Source: CAIOZW01 sp049317725 (GTDB lineage: Bacteria; Acidobacteriota; Blastocatellia; RBC074). Taken from it: DNA of 10,190 nt. The position numbers and the translations under genes are program-made. Position 1 is the stretch's first letter; every line of letters begins with the position of its first letter. The notes under the pieces were generated by a model. The model saw nothing but the letters and a program-made list of their open reading frames with translations. It did no database searches and was not told where the DNA came from. The stretch is taken from NCBI GenBank assembly GCA_049317725.1, contig JBMOHS010000143.1, positions 1 through 10,190 on the forward strand, given 5' to 3'. Below are positions 1-8,828 of this stretch, piece by piece.

Positions 1-61
1 CCCAAAGGGACACCTCGCCCGGATCCCCCCGACATTTACCTTCCCGCGCGTGAGCTTCACC

Positions 62-90
62 TTGACCTTGGCTGGAATTGGGAATAGACT
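62..90 (+). promoter_or_regulatory. candidate sigma70-type promoter for the TonB-dependent receptor gene
   Basis: TTGACC at 62-67 (five of six matches to TTGACA) and TAGACT at 85-90 (four of six to TATAAT) are separated by exactly 17 bases. Transcription would start near 97 and give a leader of about 250 bases before the start codon at 346. A second A/T-rich patch at 142-170, with TACAAT at 154-159, could hold another -10 but has no convincing -35. The assignment is by consensus only. Confidence 0.4.
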
Positions 91-210
91 CTCAAACATC
101 AAGGCTAGCTTGCTATTTCATGGACAGAAGACAAAGAAAAGACAGTACATAAGTACAATAAAATCAATTAGATCCTGCCCAACAGGAACGACAATAAAAT
201 AACGAGTAGA

Positions 211-336
211 TCTGCCCCGGTCGGAGGCAGACCTCTGATCTGGGTGGAGCCTCTCGTGCCTAACCTTGATCCCCGGAAAGCCTGGAGACTGACCTCGTCG
301 GTTCCCCTCGCGAGCCGGGCTACCCATTGTAAGGAG
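211..336 (+). promoter_or_regulatory. structured 5' leader of the receptor mRNA, ending at the ribosome binding site
   Basis: The leader has several pairings visible by eye. TCTGCC (211-216) pairs with GGCAGA (226-231). GGGT (242-245) pairs with ACCC (322-325), and AGCC (248-251) with GGCT (318-321), giving an 8-bp stem with a two-base bulge that closes a domain of about 84 bases. Inside it CCCGG (272-276) could instead pair with CCGGG (315-319), which competes with the closing stem. The ribosome binding site AAGGAG (331-336) lies five bases after the closing stem, so folding could affect translation. Some words (GGCAGACC, then GGGTGGAGCC, then AGCCGGGCTACC) loosely recall the class I c-di-GMP riboswitch, but its conserved ACGCAAA segment is absent, so no known class is assigned. 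Confidence 0.3.
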
Positions 337-345
337 AACGACGAA

Positions 346-3879
<3,534 letters not shown>

Positions 3880-3892
3880 GCGACAAGTCGAT

Positions 3893-3920
3893 GGAGAGGC
3901 CTCCCCCGGGAGGTCTCTTC
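3893..3920 (+). terminator. strong hairpin just after the receptor stop codon
   Basis: Bases 3893-3904 pair with 3909-3920 around the loop CCCG, twelve pairs including two G-U pairs. No T run follows (the next bases are CACCACC), so this hairpin alone is not a classical terminator. It could protect the 3' end of the mRNA or work with the terminator that follows at 3931. Confidence 0.5.
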
Positions 3921-3930
3921 CACCACCTTC

Positions 3931-3978
3931 GAGCCCGCACGGCTGGGGAGACCCAATCGCGCGGGCTCTCTTCTTTTA
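3931..3978 (+). terminator. intrinsic terminator of the receptor gene
   Basis: GAGCCCGC (3931-3938) pairs perfectly with GCGGGCTC (3961-3968). The 22-base loop holds a small inner hairpin, GGG-GAGA-CCC. A T-rich tail TCTTCTTTT follows. Placed 51 bases after the receptor stop, it should end the receptor transcript and separate it from the gene at 4191. GGTCTC in the preceding hairpin (3912-3917) could pair with GAGACC in this loop (3948-3953), which may be incidental. Confidence 0.7.
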
Positions 3979-4093
3979 GGGGGATAGATGATTCAACTGG
4001 AGCCGATTGGCACGACCCGGGCGAGATCTGGCTGTTCATCCAATGGTTGGTTGCTCGTTCTCTCTTGCGCATGAAAGGGGCAAAAGGCCCAGT

Positions 4094-4122
4094 TTGAGAT
4101 TCTGGATTTGAAGTGGGACAAT
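4094..4122 (+). promoter_or_regulatory. candidate extended -10 promoter for the LolA-like gene
   Basis: TTGAGA (4094-4099, five of six) and GACAAT (4117-4122, four of six) are 17 bases apart, and TG at 4114-4115 makes an extended -10. A start near 4129 gives a leader of about 62 bases. The terminator upstream supports a need for a promoter here. The remainder of the 3980-4190 gap shows no other gene or RNA that I can recognise. Confidence 0.5.
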
Positions 4123-4165
4123 ATCGCGTCAGGAATGAATGATGGATCCAAACGGATCCGCGATA
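4122..4165. repeat. nested inverted repeats over the start of transcription
   Basis: TATCGCG (4122-4128) is the exact reverse complement of CGCGATA (4159-4165). Between them GGATCC occurs at 4144-4149 and 4154-4159, four bases apart, able to form a small hairpin in the leader. The outer arms begin at the last base of the -10, so they could be an operator, or the match may be chance. Confidence 0.35.
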
Positions 4166-4190
4166 GAAGAACAGAGGAGGAGGCGTGCCC

Positions 4191-5780
4191 ATGCACTGCA
4201 ACAGAAGAGAAGAGACCCGCGATCGACGCCGTTTGTTCTGGGGGATCGCCTGGGTGCTGGGCTGGCTGATGACTGTGCCGTCGGACAACTTTGCCCAGTC
4301 ACCCAGCCGGATTCTGAAAGTGGCGACCCGGGCCCACGGCGGTGAGAAGCTGCTGCGCCGGATCACCTCCTGGGAGGCCGAGGGAACGATCACGCGCCTC
4401 TCCGATCGCAGCGCCGGCCGCTATCTGGGTCAGAGCCAGTCTCCCAACCTTTATCGCACGGCCTTCGACCTGCGGGGACTCGAATTTGACGAGGGCTTCA
4501 ACGGCAAGTCGGGCTGGGTGCGCGATTCTCGTGACGGGTTACGCACCCTCACCGGATCGGCCAGCCGGGAGTTCGAGGCCGAGGCGGTCTGGCGAGCCCG
4601 TCGCTGGCTCGATCTCTCCAAACAGAAGGCGAAGGTCGCCGTGCTCGGCTCGGCGGAGATCGCTGGCAAGACGGCCGACAAACTGCGGCTGACCACCGCC
4701 CGCAATATTCGCCTGACCCTCTACTTCGATCGCGCCTCCGGTCTGCTGGTCCGGGAGGAGATCCCCCTCGGAGAGACGACGCGTGTCTTCGATTACGCGG
4801 ACTATCGTCCAGTTGGGGGAGTCCCGGAACCTCATCGCGTCACCATCACCCTTGGAGAAGAGGTCTTCGAGGTCGCGCTCGAGCGCATCGTCCACAACCC
4901 TTCTCTCGATCGGGCCCGCTTCGACTTTCCCCGCCTCTCCAACGAACCACTCCCCGATATCCCGACCCTGCTCGAAGCAGTCCGTCAAAACGAAGACCGT
5001 GTCGATGAGCTGCTTGAACGCTACACCTACCGCGAGACGATCATTCGACGCGAGATCGACTCCCAGGGGCGGGCCACCGAGAAGGAGTCGAACACCTACG
5101 AACTGACCTTTTTTCAAGGCAACCGCATTCGCCGCCTTGTCGCCCGCAGCGGCCGCCCCCTGACCCCTCAAGAGGAGGAGAACGAGACTCGCAAGGTCGA
5201 GAAGCGCGTCCGGGAGATCGAGAAGCGCGAGGCCGAAAAGAAGCGCCGTGCCGAAGAGCAGCGCGATGTCGCGCAATCGACGGCTGGAACGCCCGACCCC
5301 GAACGCGGCGAGCGCATCTCCATCGCCGACGTCTTGCGCGCCTCGCAACTCGTCAACCCTCGCCGGGAACGGTTCCGGGGACGGGACGTGATCGTCTTCG
5401 ACTTTGAGCCGATGCCGGGCTACAAGCCGCGCAAGGACTTCGAGAAGTTCTTTGGGAAGATGGCCGGAGCGATCTGGGTTGACGAGCTCGACAAGCAGGT
5501 TGCCCGCGTCGACGCGCGGCTCGTCTCCGCCTTCAAGGTTGCTGGAGGCCTCCTCGCCTCCCTCCGCGAAGGCGCCTCTTTCGTCCTGGAGTCAGACCGC
5601 GTCAACAATGAGATCTGGCTGCCGACTCGCGCCGATATCAACCTCAACGTCAAAGTCCTTCTGGTCAAGGGGATCACCGTCAACCAGACGATCGCCTACG
5701 GCAACTACCAGCGATTCTCCGTCGACAGCGAAAAAGAGAAGCTGGCCCCTCCTGCCCCAGAGACACCGCCCTCTCCTTGA
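4191..5780 (+). CDS. exported protein with two LolA/LolB-like halves and a charged coiled-coil linker
   Basis: The ATG at 4191 is preceded by AGGAGG (4178-4183) at seven bases; the in-frame GTG at 4185 is too close to it. The product is 529 residues. Residues 1-35 form a signal peptide: a basic start (RREETRDRRR), a hydrophobic core 15-30 and a likely cut after NFA (35). The rest has no membrane segment, so a periplasmic or secreted location is inferred. Residues about 40-250 look like the lipoprotein-sorting fold (LolA/LolB superfamily): an AHGG start, alternating strands with GFNGKSGWV, LTLYFDRASGLLVREE, and YRPVGGVPEPHRV. Residues 256-320 and 375-512 look like a second such unit (YTYRETI, FEPMPGYKP, GAIWVDELDKQVARV, NEIWLPTRADINLNV). 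Residues about 328-360 are a highly charged Glu/Lys/Arg helix, probably coiled coil. The tail is Pro-rich. Such proteins are common in Acidobacteriota but uncharacterised. A lipid or lipoprotein carrier role is inference. No lipobox is evident at the cleavage site. Confidence 0.8.
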   Translation: MHCNRREETRDRRRLFWGIAWVLGWLMTVPSDNFAQSPSRILKVATRAHGGEKLLRRITSWEAEGTITRLSDRSAGRYLGQSQSPNLYRTAFDLRGLEFDEGFNGKSGWVRDSRDGLRTLTGSASREFEAEAVWRARRWLDLSKQKAKVAVLGSAEIAGKTADKLRLTTARNIRLTLYFDRASGLLVREEIPLGETTRVFDYADYRPVGGVPEPHRVTITLGEEVFEVALERIVHNPSLDRARFDFPRLSNEPLPDIPTLLEAVRQNEDRVDELLERYTYRETIIRREIDSQGRATEKESNTYELTFFQGNRIRRLVARSGRPLTPQEEENETRKVEKRVREIEKREAEKKRRAEEQRDVAQSTAGTPDPERGERISIADVLRASQLVNPRRERFRGRDVIVFDFEPMPGYKPRKDFEKFFGKMAGAIWVDELDKQVARVDARLVSAFKVAGGLLASLREGASFVLESDRVNNEIWLPTRADINLNVKVLLVKGITVNQTIAYGNYQRFSVDSEKEKLAPPAPETPPSP

Positions 5781-5787
5781 GCGCCCC

Positions 5788-5837
5788 AAAAGAGAAGCAC
5801 CTGCCCCCTTTCTCAAGGAAGAGAGGGGAGCAGGTGC
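5788..5837 (-). terminator. long hairpin acting as terminator for the ferredoxin gene, perhaps in both directions
   Basis: GCACCTGC (5797-5804) and CCCCTTTC (5805-5812) pair with GAGAGGGG (5821-5828) and GCAGGTGC (5830-5837). The result is a 16-bp stem with one G-U pair, one bulged A (5829) and an eight-base loop. Read on the minus strand it is followed by TTCTCTTTT (complement of 5788-5796), a good T tract, so it is best placed as the terminator of the ferredoxin transcript. It lies between convergent genes, 16 bases after the stop at 5780, and may also help end that transcript. The stretch 5838-5901 shows nothing further. Confidence 0.65.
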
Positions 5838-5901
5838 CACACACAGAGCCAACCTTGCCACGGGGCGGAGAGCTGCCCCTTGGCGAGACTCAGGCGATGA
5901 T

Positions 5902-6162
5902 CTATCGGTAATGATCGGCGTTGATCTGGATGTACTTCTTCCAATCCTCCGGGACATCCTCATCCTGGAAGATGGCCTCGACCGGGCAGGCTGGCTGACA
6001 AGCACCACAGTTGATGCACTCGTCCGGATTGATGAAGAGCATTTCGGACTCCTCGTACTCCTTCTCGTCCTTGCGCGGATGGATACAATCGACCGGGCAA
6101 ACATCGACGCACGCCGTGTCCTTGGTCCCGATGCACGGTTCGGTAATCACATAGACTGCCAT
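5902..6162 (-). CDS. fdxA: 7Fe ferredoxin ([3Fe-4S][4Fe-4S])
   Basis: This 86-residue soluble protein is a low-potential electron carrier. Two cluster motifs are visible. The N-terminal motif C10-x7-C18-x3-C22-P lacks the middle cysteine of a 4Fe motif (the position is Thr13). The second motif is C49-x2-C52-x2-C55-x3-C59-P. By comparison with Azotobacter FdI and Thermus ferredoxin, C10, C18 and C59 should bind the [3Fe-4S] cluster and C22, C49, C52 and C55 the [4Fe-4S] cluster; C26 is the extra cysteine common in the family. The PEDWKKYIQINAD ending is typical of the short Thermus/Bacillus-like members. The acidic/basic insert between the motifs (about 29-45, HPRKDEKEYEESE) is longer than in Azotobacter FdI. 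The start is fixed by AAGGAG (complement of 6172-6177), nine bases upstream. Its redox partner cannot be told from the neighbours; it appears to be a single-gene unit. Confidence 0.93.
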   Translation of the reverse strand: MAVYVITEPCIGTKDTACVDVCPVDCIHPRKDEKEYEESEMLFINPDECINCGACQPACPVEAIFQDEDVPEDWKKYIQINADHYR

Positions 6163-6354
6163 AATTGCTATCTCCTTCCTGTCTGGGTCACTCGGTCATT
6201 CCGTCCAGCCGAGCCGCCTCACCGACTTGACTGAGTTGGATGGGAAGCCGGAAAGCGACCAGCGATCCCTGTTGCCATTGCGGTGTTGAATGTGAATTGT
6301 CTCGATTCCAATCGTCACTTCTCTCTCTGGTGATCGGCATTCCTTGCCACAAGC

Positions 6355-6390
6355 GTCTGGCCCACAGGTGTCTGGCCCAAAGCCATCTGG
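6355..6390. repeat. short direct repeat with a 15-base period
   Basis: GTCTGGCCCA occurs exactly at 6355-6364 and 6370-6379, and TCTGG recurs at 6386-6390, so TCTGG is spaced at exactly 15 bases three times. It lies in the 391-base gap between the ferredoxin and DUF4159 genes. A minus-strand frame of 70 codons (6188-6400) reads it as a repeated LWxRx pattern, but it has no supporting features and I do not call it a gene. Confidence 0.4.
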
Positions 6391-6460
6391 AGGAGATCAA
6401 GGAGGGGCCGCCAGAACGTAGAGTCGAGCCCGCTACACCGCAGAGGAGAAAGAAGGTGCT

Positions 6461-6488
6461 ATTGTACCGACTGAGGCGTTGAATGCAA
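6461..6488 (-). promoter_or_regulatory. weak candidate promoter for the ferredoxin gene
   Basis: On the minus strand TTGCAT (complement of 6483-6488) and TACAAT (complement of 6461-6466, five of six) are 16 bases apart. It would give a leader of about 290 bases. The -35 match is poor. No better site was found between 6163 and 6553, and apart from the 15-base repeat the gap holds nothing I can identify. CCGCC/GGCGG at 6492-6509 could form a hairpin just downstream of the DUF4159 gene, but without a T tract. Confidence 0.25.
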
Positions 6489-6553
6489 GTTCCGCCCCCC
6501 TTTCGGCGGCTCCGGTCGAGATTTTCCCCCGTGCGTCGCGATCCACCCGGTGG

Positions 6554-7384
6554 TCAGTGGGTCATGGCATAGACGATCAGATTGGTCGCCAGCTTGTAGG
6601 CGGCGAGGCCGTAGAGAAGCGGATAGCCCGGATCATCGATCCACTCCCAGGCGTCCCCATTGTCCGAATTGCGGGCGAGAAAGACCATCAGTCGCTCCTC
6701 CTCATCGAAGAGCCCCCAGTAGGAGGGTCGGATTCCCCCCTTCTCGTGGGTGCGGCCCCGGTAGACGATGTTGTGATAGTTGGGAACCTGCACGATTTGT
6801 GTCAGATCGAAGTAACAATGGAAGACGGGATGGTCGAGCGACAGCGGCTGCGGGGAACGATCGGGAAAGATCAGCAGCAACTGCCGTTGCACGTGCTCCC
6901 ATTCGTACTCTCCCCAGAAATCGTCGAGGAGCAGGAATCCACCACGCAACAGATACTCGCGCAGGGCGGAGGCATCCTCGGCGGAGAGCTCCATCTGGCC
7001 GGGTTCGACGACATAGAGAAACGGGTGGCGGAAGAGGTCTGGACGATCCGTGGCGACAGAGACTGGATCGTCGGAAAGATTGAGGCCACTGCGAACCCAA
7101 TGGCGCATGCCCAACAGAAACTGCTCGTCGGCCTTGGGATAGTCGGTCGTCCATCCGCCCCACCCATCCGACGCATACTCTAACCTGGCAAAGGTGAACT
7201 CACCAGTGCGGCCGGGTTGACGAGCGCGCTCCTGGCGGCCGCGCGGGGAGGGCCAAGAGAACTCCGGGCGGCGCGGCAATCGCTGGCCGGCTCCCTCTGA
7301 CCAGATGATCAGCAGCAGCAAGGCCGCCATCCCCAGCGGGACCCACCCACGTCGAAGAAGAGAGCTGATTCTGATTCGTTCCAT
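6554..7384 (-). CDS. DUF4159 family protein, membrane-anchored or exported
   Basis: The product is 276 residues. The ATG is preceded by GGGAGGAG (complement of 7392-7399) at seven bases. Residues about 14-28 are a hydrophobic segment (a signal peptide or single anchor), followed by a Pro/Arg-rich stretch (36-60). Residues 62-272 fit DUF4159, whose fold is related to class I glutamine amidotransferase domains. Visible family signs are FTFARLEYASDGWGGWTTDYP (start near 63), DPVSVATDRPDLFRHPFLYV (start near 106), the LREYLLRGGFLLLDDFWG segment (141-158) and the HPVFHCYFDL segment (185-194). No Cys-His-Glu catalytic set is evident, so enzymatic activity is doubtful. In many bacteria DUF4159 domains occur with MoxR ATPase, DUF58 and von Willebrand/BatA-type genes; none of these is present here. 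Function is unknown. It is probably co-transcribed with the small gene 29 bases upstream. Confidence 0.85.
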   Translation of the reverse strand: MERIRISSLLRRGWVPLGMAALLLLIIWSEGAGQRLPRRPEFSWPSPRGRQERARQPGRTGEFTFARLEYASDGWGGWTTDYPKADEQFLLGMRHWVRSGLNLSDDPVSVATDRPDLFRHPFLYVVEPGQMELSAEDASALREYLLRGGFLLLDDFWGEYEWEHVQRQLLLIFPDRSPQPLSLDHPVFHCYFDLTQIVQVPNYHNIVYRGRTHEKGGIRPSYWGLFDEEERLMVFLARNSDNGDAWEWIDDPGYPLLYGLAAYKLATNLIVYAMTH

Positions 7385-7413
7385 CTTGCGTCTCCTCCCG
7401 TGAGAACCAGTGA

Positions 7414-7695
7414 TCAGCCATTGGAATCAGGAGGCAATGGTCGATTCTGCCCAGCGACAGGCTCCTCCCGAACTTCTGCTTCGGGGAGAGGAAGTCGCAG
7501 GAAGCGGAGGAAGGGCTCATCGGCGAGGGAAAGGAGGACCGCTTCACCAATCGAACGGCCATCTGGATGAGTCCACGCGCGGGATGATTGCCGCACAAAC
7601 CCGGCATCCGCCATGAGACGTCGCCGCTCCGCCGTCTCCAGCCGATAGAACAGCGGGGCAAACTCTTCAATCCCATCTTCAGTGTTCGTCGCCAT
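7414..7695 (-). CDS. hypothetical small protein, 93 residues
   Basis: I do not recognise this protein. It is a soluble-looking, charged product with no signal peptide or membrane segment. Residues 8-50 (FAPLFYRLETAERRRLMADA is the first helix-like part, then FVRQSSRAWTHPDGRSIGE) read like a compact alpha-helical or winged domain; the C-terminus is Pro/Glu-rich. It ends 29 bases before the DUF4159 start on the same strand, which suggests a two-gene operon. The ATG at 7695 has only a distant GGAG (thirteen bases upstream), so the start is uncertain. In another frame a TTG at 7781 opens a stretch beginning TEGRPRKKTTGPEMGQQ, which also looks protein-like. A frameshift between the two, for example at the run of seven T at 7754-7760, is possible but not shown. 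Confidence 0.55.
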   Translation of the reverse strand: MATNTEDGIEEFAPLFYRLETAERRRLMADAGFVRQSSRAWTHPDGRSIGEAVLLSLADEPFLRFLRLPLPEAEVREEPVAGQNRPLPPDSNG

Positions 7696-7795
7696 GGTCG
7701 TTGTTCGTCTCCGTGGATTTCCGCCAACTGCTGGCCCATTTCTGGTCCCGTTGTTTTTTTACGCGGCCGGCCTTCAGTCAAGGACTTCGGTCATG

Positions 7796-7803
7796 GTTGT
7801 CTT
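7796..7803. repeat. left 8-base target-site duplication
   Basis: GTTGTCTT here is repeated exactly at 7998-8005, directly flanking the 194-base inverted-repeat element, as expected from a transposition event. Confidence 0.6.
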
Positions 7804-7842
7804 GTAACTACTCACGGCATCAATGAACTTCAAGGAGGTCCT

Positions 7843-7891
7843 ATCTTCTTCTCGGGGATCTCTGTGGCTCCGTAGTGCAATCCTCTCTTCC
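7843..7891. repeat. 49-base direct repeat, copy A
   Basis: This copy starts ATCTTCTTCTCGGGGATCTC and is 44/49 identical to copy B at 7932-7980, with the copies 89 bases apart start to start. The five differences are all single-base substitutions with no gaps. Both copies lie within the MITE-like element. The reverse strand reads GAG-rich strings of the type CCACAGAGATC, similar in style to dispersed repeats I recall from GC-rich environmental genomes; that recollection is unverified. Confidence 0.85.
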
Positions 7892-7931
7892 GTTCGGACG
7901 ATGGTCGCTGGTTGACGCAACTCACTTCCCA

Positions 7932-7980
7932 ATCTTCTTCTCGGCGATCTCTATGGCTCTGTCGTGCAATCATCTCTTCC
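7932..7980. repeat. 49-base direct repeat, copy B
   Basis: This copy starts ATCTTCTTCTCGGCGATCTC. It differs from copy A at repeat positions 14, 22, 29, 32 and 41. It ends three bases before the right 12-base inverted repeat of the element. Two copies with a 40-base gap are not enough to call a CRISPR array, and the repeat is longer and more diverged than CRISPR repeats usually are. Confidence 0.85.
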
Positions 7981-7997
7981 TCACCGTGAGTAGTTCC

Positions 7998-8005
7998 GTT
8001 GTCTT
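7998..8005. repeat. right 8-base target-site duplication
   Basis: GTTGTCTT is identical to 7796-7803 on the other side of the element. Confidence 0.6.
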
Positions 8006-8108
8006 CAAGGCTGATTGCAGGGAGGAAGAGAACATCAAGCTATCACAATCGAACAGATCGGGGAAGGATCCCCTCGAGAAGTCAGGTCATGGCCGGACTC
8101 CGCTTAGA

Positions 8109-8140
8109 TTGACTTGAGAGAGAAGTGTCAGTAATCTGAC
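8109..8140 (+). promoter_or_regulatory. candidate promoter with an inverted repeat over its -10, for the NUDIX-permease pair
   Basis: TTGACT (8109-8114, five of six) is followed after 17 bases by TAATCT (8132-8137, three of six). GTCAG (8127-8131) and CTGAC (8136-8140) form a perfect inverted repeat around TAAT, and the arms extend to six of seven as GTGTCAG/CTGACGC. The repeat covers the -10, so it could be an operator. A start near 8144 gives a leader of about 43 bases. The remaining stretch 8006-8108 shows no gene. Confidence 0.4.
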
Positions 8141-8186
8141 GCTGTTTGTTTCAAGATTGGAATCTCCGCGGGACTATTCAATTTCG

Positions 8187-8828
8187 ATGACCGAACGCAC
8201 CACGCAAGATTCGGCCTTGGTGGCCAAGGTGGGCCTGCACGACCTGCTCCGGACTCGACTGGAGTCAGTGCCGCGAGTCAGACTTGAGCCGGAGCGAACT
8301 CCCCAGGCTGCCGTGACGCTGCTCTTGTGGGAGCGACCGTCAAACCTCGACCTTCTGATCATCAAACGGGCAGAACGGGCAGGTGACCCGTGGTCGGGCC
8401 ACCTTGCGTTGCCGGGAGGTCGGGTTGGCCCGGAGGATCTCGATTTAGTCATGACGGCGGCACGCGAGACTCGGGAAGAGGTCGGCATCGAGTTGCTCCG
8501 TGAGCAGGGAGACCGGCGCCTCTTCCTCGGGCAGCTTCCTCCCTTGACGACGCAGAGTCCCCTGCTGCCCCCCCTCGAGATTGTTCCGTTCGTGGCCCGC
8601 CCGCCGAGTTCATTCGCCGTCGCACCCAATGACGAGGTCGCCTCGACCTTCTGGATCCCGCTTCGCGACCTCAAGGCGCGAGGCCGCACGGCGACTTTCC
8701 GCCATCAGGCCGGCTCCGTCATCCGGAAATGGCCGGCGTATGAAACAGATGCCGGTCCGATCTGGGGGATCACGGAGCGAATCCTTACCGACCTTCTCTC
8801 CCGTCTCTACCTGGAAGAACTGATATGA
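8187..8828 (+). CDS. NUDIX hydrolase, CoA pyrophosphatase-like
   Basis: The product is a cytosolic hydrolase of 213 residues for a nucleoside diphosphate linked to another group. The Nudix helix is visible as A92-R93-E94-T95-R96-E97-E98-V99-G100, where E94, E97 and E98 are the expected metal-binding and catalytic residues. Before it are the GDPWSGHLALPGGR stretch (66-79) and GPED (81-84). The spacing between the GG and the RE resembles the NudL/NUDT7-NUDT8 group (CoA diphosphatases) rather than the canonical GX5EX7REUXEEXGU box, whose first Glu position is Leu85 here. CoA or acyl-CoA cleavage to 3',5'-ADP and phosphopantetheine is the family-based guess; the substrate is not proven. The ATG at 8187 is preferred over the TTG at 8157, although neither has a clear ribosome binding site, so the start is uncertain. 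Its stop overlaps the permease start by four bases, implying translational coupling. Confidence 0.85.
   Translation: MTERTTQDSALVAKVGLHDLLRTRLESVPRVRLEPERTPQAAVTLLLWERPSNLDLLIIKRAERAGDPWSGHLALPGGRVGPEDLDLVMTAARETREEVGIELLREQGDRRLFLGQLPPLTTQSPLLPPLEIVPFVARPPSSFAVAPNDEVASTFWIPLRDLKARGRTATFRHQAGSVIRKWPAYETDAGPIWGITERILTDLLSRLYLEELI

Larger units (their letters stand above)
7804..7997. mobile_element. MITE-like non-autonomous element with IS66-type ends
   Basis: The left end GTAACTACTCACGG (7804-7817) matches the reverse complement of the right end (7984-7997) at 13 of 14 positions; 12 of these are an uninterrupted perfect match. Immediately outside both ends is the exact 8-base direct repeat GTTGTCTT (7796-7803 and 7998-8005). 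Terminal repeats beginning GTAA together with 8-base target duplications are the known hallmark of the IS66 family; the right end begins GGAA instead. The element is 194 bases and cannot encode a transposase, so it would need one supplied elsewhere. It carries two copies of a 49-base repeat and lies between genes, not inside one. The family assignment is inference from the ends only. Confidence 0.6.

Noticed and set aside
90..345. Definite class I c-di-GMP riboswitch in the receptor leader
   Set aside because: Three words resemble the consensus, but the conserved ACGCAAA portion is absent and the pairing pattern differs, so only a generic structured leader is reported.
4539..5348. Minus-strand frame of 269 codons opposite the LolA-like gene
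   Set aside because: The + strand gene has a ribosome binding site, signal peptide and coherent fold; the antisense frame has none of these.
5404..6234. Plus-strand frame of 276 codons spanning the end of the LolA-like gene and the ferredoxin gene
   Set aside because: It overlaps two well-supported genes and its sequence is low-complexity Ser/Arg-rich.
6188..6400. Minus-strand frame of 70 codons between the ferredoxin and DUF4159 genes
   Set aside because: Its start has no ribosome binding site, and the repeated LWxRx pattern merely reflects the 15-base DNA repeat.
7843..7980. Possible two-repeat CRISPR array
   Set aside because: Only two repeats, 49 bases long with five mismatches, no cas genes, and they lie inside a transposon-like element.
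7588..8117. Plus-strand frames at 7588-7875 and 7875-8117 as small genes
   Set aside because: They run across the MITE-like element and the small minus-strand gene, have no ribosome binding sites, and their similar IFFS segments come from the 49-base DNA repeats.
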